A stretch of 64,000 bases of DNA from positions 57,255-121,254 of the forward strand of contig NZ_JAUSLT010000089.1 in the NCBI RefSeq assembly GCF_030646015.1, read 5' to 3'. The stretch is from Bradyrhizobium sp. Lineage in GTDB: Bacteria; Pseudomonadota; Alphaproteobacteria; Rhizobiales; Xanthobacteraceae. The notes under the pieces were generated by a model that saw only the letters and a list, made by a program, of their open reading frames with translations, was not told where the DNA came from and made no database searches. Shown in pieces: positions 51,589 through 61,111 of this stretch. Numbering within the stretch: position 1 is the stretch's first letter; every line of letters begins with the position of its first letter. The position numbers and the translations under genes were made by a program.

Positions 51589-52719
51589 ATGAACCCCGCC
51601 AACCTACCTTTCGATTCCGAGGCCATGCTGCAGGGACTGCGCGGCTGGGTGGAATGCGAAAGCCCGACCTTCGATGCCCCCGCCGTCGAGCGCATGCTCG
51701 ACCTCGCCGCCCGCGACATGGCGATCATGGGGGCGTCGATCGAACGCATTGCCGGCCGGCAGGGTTTTGCCGGCTGCGTCCGCGCCCGCTTCCCGCATCC
51801 GAAGGCAGGCCAACCGGGCATCCTGATCGCGGGACATCTCGATACCGTGCATCCGATCGGCACGCTGGAAAAGCTGCAATGGCGCCGCGAGGGCAACAAG
51901 TGCTTCGGCCCCGGCATCTTCGACATGAAGGGCGGCAATTACCTCTCCCTGGAAGCGATCCGGCAACTGGCGCGCGCCTCCTTCACCACGCCGCTGCCGA
52001 TCACCGTGCTGTTCACGCCGGACGAGGAAGTCGGCACGCCCTCGACCCGCGACATCATCGAGGCGGAGGCCGCCCGCAACAAGTATGTGCTGGTGCCGGA
52101 GCCGGGCCGCCCGGACAATGGCGTCGTCACCGGGCGTTACGCCATCGCGCGCTTCAATCTCGAATCCGTGGGCAAGCCGAGCCATGCCGGCGCAACTCTA
52201 TCTTCGGGCCGCTCGGCGATCCGCGAGATGGCGCGGCAGATTCTCGCGATCGACGGCATGACCACGGCGGACTGCACCTTCTCGGTCGGCATCGTGCATG
52301 GCGGGCAATGGGTCAACTGCGTCGCCACCACCTGCACCGGCGAGGCGTTGAGCATGGCGAAACGCCAGGCCGATCTCGACCACGGCGTCGAGCGGATGCT
52401 GGCGCTGTCCGGCACCGCCAATGACGTCACTTTTAAAGTGACGCGCGGCGTGACCCGGCCGGTATGGGAACCCGACGCCGGCACCATGGCGCTGTATGAA
52501 AAGGCGCGCGGCCTTGCGAAAGCGATGGGCAAGGAGCTGCCCCACGCCAGCGCCGGCGGCGGCTCCGACGGCAATTTTACCGGCGCGATGGGTATCCCCA
52601 CCCTCGACGGATTGGGCGTGCGCGGCGCCGACGCGCACACGCTGAACGAGCATATCGAAGTCGACAGCCTCGCCGAGCGCGGCCGCCTGATGGCGGGACT
52701 GCTGGCGACGCTGGAGTGA
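51589..52719 (+). CDS. M20 metallopeptidase (glutamate carboxypeptidase-like)
   Basis: A 376-residue M20 enzyme. Zinc-site motifs: AGHLDTVHPIG, GIFDMKGG with the bridging Asp, TPDEEVGTPS with catalytic Glu and EPGRPDNG. A dimerisation lid lies between (KPSHAGATLSSGRSAIREMA) and the last ligand His is in ADAHTLNEH. The closest visible type is carboxypeptidase G2, which releases C-terminal glutamate from peptides or folates. ATG 51589 has AAAGAGAAG upstream; a GTG 48 bases earlier is in frame. It is the first gene on the plus strand of the peptide/amide cluster. Confidence 0.92.
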   Translation: MNPANLPFDSEAMLQGLRGWVECESPTFDAPAVERMLDLAARDMAIMGASIERIAGRQGFAGCVRARFPHPKAGQPGILIAGHLDTVHPIGTLEKLQWRREGNKCFGPGIFDMKGGNYLSLEAIRQLARASFTTPLPITVLFTPDEEVGTPSTRDIIEAEAARNKYVLVPEPGRPDNGVVTGRYAIARFNLESVGKPSHAGATLSSGRSAIREMARQILAIDGMTTADCTFSVGIVHGGQWVNCVATTCTGEALSMAKRQADLDHGVERMLALSGTANDVTFKVTRGVTRPVWEPDAGTMALYEKARGLAKAMGKELPHASAGGGSDGNFTGAMGIPTLDGLGVRGADAHTLNEHIEVDSLAERGRLMAGLLATLE

Positions 52720-52725
52720 GCTCTT

Positions 52726-52813
52726 GTAGCCCGGATGGAGCGCAGCGTAATCCGGGGCAGCTGCGCAAGCGGTGAAACCTTTCCCGGATTGCGCTGCGCT
52801 CCATCCGGGCTAC
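52726..52813. repeat. dispersed palindromic repeat, family A copy 3
   Basis: GTAGCCCGGATGGAGCGCAG and CTGCGCTCCATCCGGGCTAC are exact inverted complements around a short loop. It begins six bases after the peptidase stop codon. Confidence 0.9.
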
Positions 52814-52940
52814 TCACTACCTGCGTCGGCAAAAACGACGTTCCCGATGGCACCGAATTTGCTTAGCTGGTACATACGGGCGGGAACAAAAAAAATCCGC
52901 GCCGACCGAACACCGGTTGGCGCATAATTGATGGACAACG

Positions 52941-53882
52941 ATGCTCGGATATCTGCTTCGCCGTGTTCTGGCCGCCATTCCCGTGATGGGCGTGGTGGCG
53001 CTGTTCGTGTTCTTGCTGCTGCGGCTGACGCCGGGCGATCCCGCCGCGATCCTGGCCGGCGACAATGCGACGCCCGAACAGCTCGAGCGCATCCGCATCT
53101 CGCTCGGCCTGCATGAGCCGCTCTACACCCAGTTCTTCACCTGGGTCGGCAAGCTGCTGCAAGGCGATCTCGGCGTATCCTTGATCTCCAACGTGCCGGT
53201 GCTGAAAATGATCAGCCAGCGCGTCGAGCCCTCGATCTCGATCGCACTGTCGACCATCATTCTCGCCATCGTGGTCGCGGTGCCCTTGGGCGTCATCGCG
53301 GCCTGGAAACACGGCACCTGGATCGACCGCTTCGTGATGGGATTGTCGGTGATCGGGTTCTCGGTCCCGGTGTTCGTGATCGGCTATGTGCTGATCCAGG
53401 TTTTCGCCATCGAGCTGCGCTGGCTGCCGGTGCAGGGTTTCAGAAGCATCACCCAGGGTTTCGGGCCGTTCTTCGAGCGCATCATTCTGCCGACCTGCAC
53501 ATTGTCCTTTATCTACGTGGCGCTGATCGCGCGCATGACGCGGGCGGCGATGCTCGACGTGCTCGGCGAGGATTATGTGCGCACCGCCCGTGCCAAGGGC
53601 ATCAACGAGACCGCCGTGCTGCTGCGCCACGCGCTGCGCAACGCCGCGGTGCCCGTCATCACCGTGATCGGAACAGGCTTCGCCCTGCTGATTTCGGGCG
53701 TGGTCGTCACCGAGAGCGTGTTCAATCTGCCCGGCATCGGACGCCTCACCGTCGATGCCGTGCTGGCGCGCGATTATCCCGTCATCCAGGCGATGATCCT
53801 GTTGACGTCGCTGATCTATGTCACCGTCAATCTCCTGATCGACGTCGCCTATACCATGCTTGACCCAAGGATCCGTTACTGA
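52941..53882 (+). CDS. oligopeptide-type ABC permease (DppB-like), second cluster
   Basis: A 313-residue permease with six helices. The start RRVLAAIPVMGVVALFVFLL and LRLTPGDPAAILAGDNATP are typical for the DppB half, and the coupling loop is YVRTARAKGINETAVLLRHA. ATG 52941. Its stop and the next start share one base, so the two permeases are translationally coupled. The cluster is a second importer of the same superfamily as the one at 10-17 kb but its ATPases are fused. Confidence 0.93.
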   Translation: MLGYLLRRVLAAIPVMGVVALFVFLLLRLTPGDPAAILAGDNATPEQLERIRISLGLHEPLYTQFFTWVGKLLQGDLGVSLISNVPVLKMISQRVEPSISIALSTIILAIVVAVPLGVIAAWKHGTWIDRFVMGLSVIGFSVPVFVIGYVLIQVFAIELRWLPVQGFRSITQGFGPFFERIILPTCTLSFIYVALIARMTRAAMLDVLGEDYVRTARAKGINETAVLLRHALRNAAVPVITVIGTGFALLISGVVVTESVFNLPGIGRLTVDAVLARDYPVIQAMILLTSLIYVTVNLLIDVAYTMLDPRIRY

Positions 53883-54772
53883 TGGCGATCGAAACCCTTC
53901 CCGAGCCGTCAATTCCGATCACCACGCCGTTCCGGTCGGGGCTTGGATTTCTGACGGCGACGCCGATCATCGCGGTGGCGAGCGTCTGCCTCGCATTGGT
54001 GATCCTGTCGGCTATTTTTGCGCCACTGCTGTCGTCGCACGATCCGCAGCTGCTGGCGCCGGCGCTGCGCCTGAGACCGGCGAGCGCCGAATTCTGGCTC
54101 GGCACCGACGCCTATGGCCGCGACGTGCTGGCGCGCATTCTCTATGGCGGACGAATTTCGCTCCTGATCGGGCTCGGCGCCGCCCTGTTCTCGATCAGCA
54201 TCGGGCTCGTCATCGGACTCGTCTCCGGTTTCTTCAAATGGGTCGATGCCGTGATGATGCGGGTGATGGACGGCCTGATGGCGATCCCGAGCATCCTGCT
54301 GGCGATTGCCGTGGTGTCGCTGTCGGGCGCCAGCCTGATGACGGTGCTGGTCGCCATCACCATTCCCGAGATCCCGCGGGTGGCGCGGCTGGTGCGCTCG
54401 GTGGTGCTGTCCGCGCGCGAGGAGCCGTATGTCGAGGCGGCGATCTCGGTCGGCTCCAGCCTGCCCAAGATCATGTGGCGGCATCTGATGCCCAACACGG
54501 TGGCGCCGCTGATCGTGCAAGGCACCTATGTGGCCGCTTCCGCGATCCTGACCGAAGCGATCCTGTCGTTCCTCGGCGCCGGCATCAGCCCTGAAACGCC
54601 GACCTGGGGCAACATCATGGCCGAGGGCCGCGCCTATTTTCAGATCAAACCGTCGCTGATCTTCTGGCCCGGTCTGATGCTGTCGGTGGCGATCCTCAGC
54701 GTCAACCTGATCGGCGACGCCGCGCGCGATGCGCTCGATCCCCGGATGAAGCAGCGGGAGGGCGGCAAGTGA
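53882..54772 (+). CDS. oligopeptide-type ABC permease (DppC-like), second cluster
   Basis: A 296-residue permease. FWLGTDAYGRDVLARILYG after a short N-terminal helix and the coupling loop EEPYVEAAISVGSSLPKIMW are typical for DppC. SFLGAGISPETPTWGNIMAE is the usual end-of-domain signature. It starts on the last base of the DppB-like gene. After it come 156 bases with a family B repeat before the fused ATPase. Confidence 0.93.
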   Translation: MAIETLPEPSIPITTPFRSGLGFLTATPIIAVASVCLALVILSAIFAPLLSSHDPQLLAPALRLRPASAEFWLGTDAYGRDVLARILYGGRISLLIGLGAALFSISIGLVIGLVSGFFKWVDAVMMRVMDGLMAIPSILLAIAVVSLSGASLMTVLVAITIPEIPRVARLVRSVVLSAREEPYVEAAISVGSSLPKIMWRHLMPNTVAPLIVQGTYVAASAILTEAILSFLGAGISPETPTWGNIMAEGRAYFQIKPSLIFWPGLMLSVAILSVNLIGDAARDALDPRMKQREGGK

Positions 54773-54817
54773 ACGTGTTTCATCCCATCATCGCCAGCGA
54801 GACGCGACGGCCTCTCA

Positions 54818-54910
54818 ACGTCATTGCGAGCAAAGCGAAGCAATCCATCTCACCGCGGAAAGAAAGAAAAGAATGGATTGCTTCGTCGCAAGCGCTCCTC
54901 GCAATGACGG
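54818..54910. repeat. dispersed palindromic repeat, family B copy 3
   Basis: AACGTCATTGCGAG and CTCGCAATGACGG ends with AAGCAATCCAT/ATGGATTGCTT inside. It lies in the gap between permease and ATPase genes of one operon. Confidence 0.85.
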
Positions 54911-54928
54911 TGTTGAGAGGACGATGAC

Positions 54929-56584
54929 ATGAACGACAAACCCATTGTCCTCGACATCGACAATCTCGTGGTCGGCCTCGGCAAGAATCCCGCCAACCAG
55001 CGCGTGATCGACGGCGTCTCGCTGCAGGTCCGCGCCGGCGAGACGCTGTGCCTGGTCGGCGAAAGCGGCTCTGGCAAATCAGTGACGTCGCTGACCGTGA
55101 TGGGCCTGCTGCAGAAGGGCTCGCTGGTGCCGTCCGGCGGAACTGTCAAGCTGGTCGGCGAGGATATCCTCACCGCCAGTGATCGCCGGCTGCGGCAGCT
55201 GCGCGCCACCACCATGGCGATGATCTTTCAGGAGCCGATGACGGCGCTCAATCCGGTGGTGCCGGTCGGCCGCCAGATTGACGAGGTGCTGCGCGCCCAC
55301 ACCGATCTCGACGCCCGCGCGCGCAAGAAGCGCATCCTCGACATGATGGAGCAGGTCCGGCTGCCCGAGGTCGAACGCATTTTCGCCTCCTACCCGCACC
55401 GCCTTTCCGGCGGCCAGCGCCAGCGTATCATGATCGCGATGGCGCTGGTGCTGGAGCCGAAGCTCTTGATCGCGGACGAGCCGACCACCGCGCTCGACGT
55501 CACCACGCAGAAGCAGATTTTGACGCTCATCCGCGATTTGCAACGTGATCACGGCACCGCGGTGCTCTTCATCACCCATGACATGGGCGTGGTCGCCGAG
55601 ATCGCCGACCGCGTCGCCGTGATGCGTTATGGCAAGCTGGTCGAGACCGGTTCGCTGCAGTCGATCCTGCGCACGCCCGCCATGGAATACACCCGCAATC
55701 TCCTCTCGGCGGTGCCGAGCCTGATCCCGCGGGCGCCGCGCGCTGACTCGACCGAACCGGTGGTGCTGGAAGCCAACGAACTCGGCAAGGTCTATCGCGA
55801 GCGCTCCTTTTTCGGCGCCGTGCGCGAAGTGGCGGCCGCGAAGGACGTCACCCTCACGCTGCGCAAGGGCCGCACGCTCGGCATCGTCGGCGAAAGCGGT
55901 TCCGGCAAATCCACCGTGGCGCGCTGCATCGTGCGGCTGATCGATCCGACCTCCGGCGGCATTCGCCTGGTGGGCCGCGAAATCTCCGACCTGTCGCGGC
56001 GGCTGCTGCAGCCGCACAGGAAGCGCATCCAGATCATCTTCCAGGATCCCTACCGCTCGCTCAATCCGCGCATCACGGTCGGCGAGACCATCGCCGAGGG
56101 ACCGATCAATTACGGCATGCCGCATGCGGAAGCGCTGGCCAAGGCGCGCGATCTGCTGGAACTGGTCGACCTGCCGGCCGACGCGATCTCGCGCTATCCG
56201 CACCAGTTCTCCGGCGGCCAGCGCCAGCGCATCGCGATTGCGCGCGCGCTGGCACTCGACCCCGACGTGCTGGTGGCGGACGAGGCGGTGTCGGCGCTCG
56301 ACGTCTCCGTGCAGGCGCAGGTGCTGGAACTGCTTGACGAAATCCAGACCAGGCTGGGCATCGCGCTGTTGTTCATCACCCACGATTTGCGCGTCGCGGC
56401 GCAAATCTGCGACGATGTCGCGGTGATGCAGCATGGCCGCATCGTCGAACAGGGCCCGGCAGCGCAGGTCCTGACCCATCCGCAGCAGGCGTATACGAAG
56501 GCGCTGCTCGAGGCGGCGCCGGGGCGCGGCTGGGATTTTGCGAATTTCCGGCCGGTGACTGAGGGCGCAGTGGCGGGGGCGTAG
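54929..56584 (+). CDS. fused double ABC ATPase (DppD-DppF) of the second peptide importer
   Basis: A 551-residue protein holding both ATPase domains of a peptide importer. Domain 1: Walker A GESGSGKSV (about 45), Q-loop FQEPMTALNP, signature [15 protein letters not shown], Walker [13 protein letters not shown]. Domain 2: GESGSGKST (about 319), [39 protein letters not shown]. One residue differs from usual: DEA instead of DEP in the second Walker B. All catalytic Glu residues are present. ATG 54929. It pairs with the permeases just upstream. Confidence 0.94.
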   Translation: MNDKPIVLDIDNLVVGLGKNPANQRVIDGVSLQVRAGETLCLVGESGSGKSVTSLTVMGLLQKGSLVPSGGTVKLVGEDILTASDRRLRQLRATTMAMIFQEPMTALNPVVPVGRQIDEVLRAHTDLDARARKKRILDMMEQVRLPEVERIFASYPHRLSGGQRQRIMIAMALVLEPKLLIADEPTTALDVTTQKQILTLIRDLQRDHGTAVLFITHDMGVVAEIADRVAVMRYGKLVETGSLQSILRTPAMEYTRNLLSAVPSLIPRAPRADSTEPVVLEANELGKVYRERSFFGAVREVAAAKDVTLTLRKGRTLGIVGESGSGKSTVARCIVRLIDPTSGGIRLVGREISDLSRRLLQPHRKRIQIIFQDPYRSLNPRITVGETIAEGPINYGMPHAEALAKARDLLELVDLPADAISRYPHQFSGGQRQRIAIARALALDPDVLVADEAVSALDVSVQAQVLELLDEIQTRLGIALLFITHDLRVAAQICDDVAVMQHGRIVEQGPAAQVLTHPQQAYTKALLEAAPGRGWDFANFRPVTEGAVAGA

Positions 56585-56630
56585 CACTCTCGCCGCCATT
56601 GCGAGCGTGGAAGCCGGCCCCTGCCCCTTC

Positions 56631-56722
56631 AACGTCATTGCGAGCGCAGCGAAGCAATCCAGCTTTCGCGCAACAGGCAGAAAGCTGGATTGCTTCGTCG
56701 CAAGTGCTCCTCGCAATGACGC
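56631..56722. repeat. dispersed palindromic repeat, family B copy 4 with a second half-copy
   Basis: AACGTCATTGCGAGCG to CTCCTCGCAATGACGC, with AAGCAATCCAGCTTTC/AAAGCTGGATTGCTT inside. A partial copy (GGGATTGCTTCGTCGC to GTCGCAATGACG) follows at 56777-56815, so 56585-56854 is occupied by repeat sequence. Confidence 0.85.
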
Positions 56723-56854
56723 GGGAAGAGCCGGGCTGGCTCCGCTCCCCCGCATTGACGGGATGCGGCATGCAAAACGGGATTGCTTCGTCGCTTGCGC
56801 TGGTCGCAATGACGAGTCTAACGTCGCGCCACAAATCAGATCGAGACCGAATTA

Positions 56855-58387
56855 ATGACCCGTATCGCCGTTGGCGGCTTCCTGCACGAGACCAATACCT
56901 TCGCGCCGACCAAGGCGACCTATGCCGATTTCGTCCATGGCGGCGGCTGGCCGTCGATGGCGCATGGCGGCGACATTCTCAAGACCATGCGCAACATCAA
57001 TGTCGGGCTGGCCGGTTTCGTCGGCGCGGCGGAAGCCCGCGGCTGGGAGCTGGTTCCAACCATCGCCTGCGCCGCCAGTCCCTCGGCGCATGTCACCGAG
57101 GATGCCTATGAGCGTGTCCTCAAGATGATGGTCGACGGCATCAAAGCCGCAGGCCCCCTTGACGCCGTCTATCTCGACCTGCACGGCGCCATGGTGTCGG
57201 AACATTTCGACGACGGCGAAGGCGAAATCCTGCGCCGGGTGCGGCAGGTAATCGGCAAGGATTTGCCGCTGGTGGTCAGCCTCGATCTGCACGCCAATGT
57301 GACGCCGGAAATGGTGGAGCATGCCGACGCACTCATCGCCTACCGCACCTATCCGCATGTCGACATGGCCGACACCGGCCGCGCCGCCGCGGAACATCTG
57401 GCGCTGTTGCTGCAATCGGGACAAAAATTCGCAAAAGCGTTCCGGCAATTACCGTTCCTGATTCCGATCAGCTGGCAGTGCACCAACGATCAGCCGACCA
57501 AGGGCATTTACCAGAAGCTGGCGGCGCTGCAGGACGATGCGGTGCCGACGCTGTCGTTTGCGCCGGGCTTTCCGGCAGCCGATTTTGCCCATTGCGGGCC
57601 GAGCGTGTTCGCCTACGGCGTGACCCAGGCCGATGCCGACGCCGCGGCCGATACCATTGCGCGCGTCATCATCGGTCACGAGAATGATTTCGACGGCCGC
57701 ATCTTTACGCCGGACGAAGGCGTGCTGCACGCGATGGAACTGGCGAAGAGCGCGAGCAGGCCCATTATCATCGCCGACACCCAGGACAATCCCGGGGCCG
57801 GCGGCGATTCCGACACCACGGGCATGCTGCGCGCGCTGGTGCGCAACAACGCCCAGCGCGCCGCCACCGGCGTGATCTACGATCCCGCCTCGGCGCGGGC
57901 CGCGCATGAAGCGGGTGTCGGCGCGACCGTCACGCTGGCGCTGGGCGGCAAATCCGGCATTCCGGGCGACGCGCCCTACCAGGAAACGTTCGTCGTCGAA
58001 CAATTGTCCGACGGCAATTTCGTGGCGCCCGGCCCCTATTACGGCGGCCGCGACATGGAGATGGGCCCCTCGGCGTGCCTTCGCATCGGCGGCGTCCGGG
58101 TGGTCGTCTCCTCGCACAAGGCGCAGCTCGCGGACCAGGCGATGTACCGCTATGTCGGTATCGAGCCGACCGAACAGGCGATCCTGGTCAACAAGAGCTC
58201 GGTGCATTTTCGCGCGGATTTCGAACCGATCGCCGAGACGCTCCTGATCTGCGCCGCACCGGGCGCGATGCCGGCCGACACCGCCGCCTTGCCCTGGACG
58301 CGCCTGCGCGCCGGCATCCGCGTCAAGCCGAACGGCCCCACCTTCGTCCCCGCCAAACCACATCCATCGTCTTCTGCAACCGGATAA
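56855..58387 (+). CDS. M81 family metallopeptidase (MlrC-like)
   Basis: A 510-residue protein. It begins RIAVGGFLHETNTFAP, as do microcystinase C relatives, with DLHGAMVSEHFDDGEG, SLDLHANVTPEMVEHAD and the zinc-associated DTQDNPGAGGDSDTTG. The C-terminal domain contains KSSVHFRADFEPIAE. MlrC finishes the breakdown of microcystin; most rhizobial members are of unknown substrate and often lie beside peptide importers, as here. ATG 56855. The next gene begins six bases after the stop, so they form an operon. Confidence 0.93.
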   Translation: MTRIAVGGFLHETNTFAPTKATYADFVHGGGWPSMAHGGDILKTMRNINVGLAGFVGAAEARGWELVPTIACAASPSAHVTEDAYERVLKMMVDGIKAAGPLDAVYLDLHGAMVSEHFDDGEGEILRRVRQVIGKDLPLVVSLDLHANVTPEMVEHADALIAYRTYPHVDMADTGRAAAEHLALLLQSGQKFAKAFRQLPFLIPISWQCTNDQPTKGIYQKLAALQDDAVPTLSFAPGFPAADFAHCGPSVFAYGVTQADADAAADTIARVIIGHENDFDGRIFTPDEGVLHAMELAKSASRPIIIADTQDNPGAGGDSDTTGMLRALVRNNAQRAATGVIYDPASARAAHEAGVGATVTLALGGKSGIPGDAPYQETFVVEQLSDGNFVAPGPYYGGRDMEMGPSACLRIGGVRVVVSSHKAQLADQAMYRYVGIEPTEQAILVNKSSVHFRADFEPIAETLLICAAPGAMPADTAALPWTRLRAGIRVKPNGPTFVPAKPHPSSSATG

Positions 58388-58392
58388 CCACC

Positions 58393-59568
58393 ATGCCCAC
58401 GATCGAACGCATTGAAGACTTTGCCGACGAACTCACCGCGATCCGCCGGGATCTGCATGCGCATCCCGAGATCGGCTTCGAGGAAGTCCGCACCTCCGGG
58501 ATCGTCGCCGACAAGCTCACGCAATGGGGCATCGAGGTGCATCGCGGCCTCGGCGGCACCGGCGTGGTCGGCGTGCTCAAGGGCAACAAGGGGACGAGCA
58601 GCAAGCGGATCGGGCTGCGCGCCGACATGGACGCGCTGCCGATGGAAGAGAACACCAATCTGCGCTGGCGCTCGACCATTCCCGGCCGCTTCCACGGCTG
58701 CGGCCATGACGCCCACACCACCATGCTGCTCGGCACCGCGCGCTACCTTGCGGAAACCCGGAATTTCGACGGCACCGTGCATTTCATCTTCCAGCCGGCC
58801 GAGGAAGGCCTCGGCGGCGCGCGCGCCATGATCAAGGACGGGCTGTTCGAGAAATTCCCCTGCGACGAGATCTACGGGCTGCACAATGCGCCGGACCTGA
58901 ACCATGGCGAGATCGCGATCCTGCCGGGACCGGCGATGGCCGGCGCCGACTTCTTCGACATCGTCATCAACGGCTACGGCGCGCATGGTGCAATGCCTCA
59001 TTTCTCCAAGGATCCCGTCATCGTCGCGATGACGCTCGGCCAGGCGCTGCAGAGCATCGTCAGCCGCAACGTCGATCCGCATGAGCCGGCGGTGCTGTCG
59101 ATCACCCAGATCCACACCGGCTCGGCCTACAATGTGATCCCCGGCGAGGCGAAACTGTGCGGCACGGTCCGCGCCTTTTCCGACGAGGTCCGCGTGCTGA
59201 TCCGCGAGCGGATGCGCGCGCTCTGCGCCGGCATCGCCGCCTCCTTCCAGGTCGAGATATCAGTCGACATCCGTGACGGCTTCAGCGTGCTGATCAACGA
59301 GGAAGAGCAGTCCGCCGTGGTCGCCGAAGTGGCGCGCACGGTGGTCGACGCCGACAAGGTGATCACCCGGTCGAGGCCCAAGATGGGCAGCGAGGATTTC
59401 GCCGACATGATGCAGGTGGTGCCCGGGGCGTATTTCTGGGTCGGACATGAAGGCTCGGTGCCGGTGCATAATCCCGGCTACATCCTCGACGACAAGATCC
59501 TCCCCATTGGCGCCAGCATGTTCGCGCGCATCATCGAAACCCGTCTTCCGGCGGGTGCCCATGCATAA
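58393..59568 (+). CDS. M20 amidohydrolase (hippurate/amino-acid amidohydrolase type)
   Basis: A 391-residue enzyme of the M20D group. RRDLHAHPEIGFEE, GLRADMDALPMEE, GCGHDAHTTMLLG, FQPAEEGLGGARAM and GLHNAPDLNHGEI give the full set of metal and catalytic residues; the last His lies in the MGSEDFADMMQ region. It should hydrolyse N-acyl or N-aminoacyl amides. ATG 58393. It overlaps the amidase gene by eight bases. Context with MlrC-like peptidase and a peptide importer points to use of short modified peptides or acylamino acids. Confidence 0.93.
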   Translation: MPTIERIEDFADELTAIRRDLHAHPEIGFEEVRTSGIVADKLTQWGIEVHRGLGGTGVVGVLKGNKGTSSKRIGLRADMDALPMEENTNLRWRSTIPGRFHGCGHDAHTTMLLGTARYLAETRNFDGTVHFIFQPAEEGLGGARAMIKDGLFEKFPCDEIYGLHNAPDLNHGEIAILPGPAMAGADFFDIVINGYGAHGAMPHFSKDPVIVAMTLGQALQSIVSRNVDPHEPAVLSITQIHTGSAYNVIPGEAKLCGTVRAFSDEVRVLIRERMRALCAGIAASFQVEISVDIRDGFSVLINEEEQSAVVAEVARTVVDADKVITRSRPKMGSEDFADMMQVVPGAYFWVGHEGSVPVHNPGYILDDKILPIGASMFARIIETRLPAGAHA

Positions 59569-60982
59569 ACCAGCCCCCAAGGAAGCGGTCACGTCGCTGC
59601 ACGACCTCAGCGCCGTCGACCTGATCGAGGGTTTCAAGGCCGGCCAGTTCTCGCCGTCGGAAGTGCTGGAGGACGTGCTGACGCATGTCGCGGCGTGGGA
59701 GCCGCACATCAAGGCGCTGTACGCCTTCGATCCCGATGGCGCGCGGGCGGTTGCCAAAACATCGACCGAACGCTGGCAGAAGGGCGAGCCGATGGGCTTG
59801 CTCGACGGCGTGCCTGTTACCATCAAGGAAAACATCGCCACCAAGGGCGTGCCGGTGCCACTGGGTGCCGCCAGCGTCAAACTGGTCGCGGCGGAGCGGG
59901 ATGCGCCGCCCGCGGCGCGCCTGCGCGAAGCCGGCGCGGTGATCTTTTCAAAAACCACCATGCCGGATTACGGCATGCTGTCGTCGGGCCTTTCCAGCTT
60001 CCATCCCCTCACCCGCAATCCCTGGGACCTCGGCAAAAATCCCGGCGGCTCCAGTTCCGGAGCTGGCGCCGCGGCTGCCGCGGGCTACGGCCCGTTGCAT
60101 CTCGGCACCGATATCGGCGGCTCGGTGCGCTTGCCCGCTTGTTGGTGCGGCCTGGTCGCGCTGAAGCCCAGTCTGGGGCGAATTCCGGTCGACCCGCCCT
60201 ATGTCGGCCGCGTCGCCGGACCGATGACGCGCATTGTCGATGACGCCGCCCTGATGATGAGCGTGCTGTCGAAGCCCGATCGCCGCGACGGCATGAGCCT
60301 GCCGCCCAATGACATCAACTGGAGAGCGCTGGAAAAATCGCCGCGCAAATTGCGCTTCGGGCTGATGCTCGATGCCGGCACGGGCCAGGCGCTGGAGATG
60401 GACGTGCGCGAAGTCGCCGTGAAGGCCGCGAAGGCGTTCGAATCCGCCGGCGCCGTTATCACCGAAGTCGATGGCGTGATGACGCGCGAGATCCTCGACG
60501 GGCTCGACAATTTCTGGCGCGCCCGGATGTGGGACGATCTGTCGAAACTGGCGCCGGCCGAGCGCGCCAAGGCGCTGCCCTATATCCTCAAATGGGCGGA
60601 GACCGGCGCCAAACTGTCGGGTGTCGACGTCATCAGGGGCTTCAATGCCACCATGGCGATCCGGGCGGCGGCCGCAAAACTGTTCTGCGAGATCGACTAT
60701 GTGATTTCGCCGGTGTCGCCGGTGGTGAATTTCGCCGCCGAGCTCGCCGCTCCGATCAATGATCCCGACAAGCCATTCGAGCACATAGCCTATACCGTGC
60801 CGTGGAACATGTCGGAAAACCCGGCCGTCTCGATCAATGGCGGTCTCGACAAGAAGGGTTTTCCGATCGGCGTCCAGATCGTCGGCCGCCGCTTCGACGA
60901 CATCGGCGTGCTCGGCATGGCCAAGGCGTTCGAGGGCTTGCGCGGGCCGCAGAAGCCGTGGCCGAGCCCGCCGAAGAAGTAG
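59561..60982 (+). CDS. amidase (amidase signature family)
   Basis: A 473-residue AS-family hydrolase. The Ser-cisSer-Lys triad is visible: Lys in VPVTIKENIA, the Gly/Ser-rich KNPGGSSSGAGAAAAAG and the nucleophile Ser in GTDIGGSVRLPA. Members release ammonia from amides. ATG 59561 overlaps the upstream stop by eight bases. It continues the peptide/amide operon; an enoyl-CoA hydratase gene follows after 129 bases that contain a family F repeat. Confidence 0.94.
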   Translation: MHKPAPKEAVTSLHDLSAVDLIEGFKAGQFSPSEVLEDVLTHVAAWEPHIKALYAFDPDGARAVAKTSTERWQKGEPMGLLDGVPVTIKENIATKGVPVPLGAASVKLVAAERDAPPAARLREAGAVIFSKTTMPDYGMLSSGLSSFHPLTRNPWDLGKNPGGSSSGAGAAAAAGYGPLHLGTDIGGSVRLPACWCGLVALKPSLGRIPVDPPYVGRVAGPMTRIVDDAALMMSVLSKPDRRDGMSLPPNDINWRALEKSPRKLRFGLMLDAGTGQALEMDVREVAVKAAKAFESAGAVITEVDGVMTREILDGLDNFWRARMWDDLSKLAPAERAKALPYILKWAETGAKLSGVDVIRGFNATMAIRAAAAKLFCEIDYVISPVSPVVNFAAELAAPINDPDKPFEHIAYTVPWNMSENPAVSINGGLDKKGFPIGVQIVGRRFDDIGVLGMAKAFEGLRGPQKPWPSPPKK

Positions 60983-60999
60983 AACGGCACATACCAATC

Positions 61000-61073
61000 G
61001 TCATGCGCGGGCCTGACCCGCGCATCCATCTTTTTCAAGAGGATGGATTGCCGGGTCAAGCCCGGCAATGACG
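61000..61073. repeat. dispersed palindromic repeat, family F
   Basis: CGTCATGCGCGGGCCTGACC, ATCCATC ... GATGGAT and GTCAAGCCCGGCAATGACGA form a nested palindrome. One copy in the window, between amidase and enoyl-CoA hydratase genes. Confidence 0.75.
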
Positions 61074-61111
61074 AGGTGACAATCAAAACAACAACCCAGA
61101 GGAAATCCCCC

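Noticed and set aside
55079..56809. 576-codon minus-strand frame over the fused ATPase
   Set aside because: Antisense shadow; all ATPase motifs are on the plus strand.
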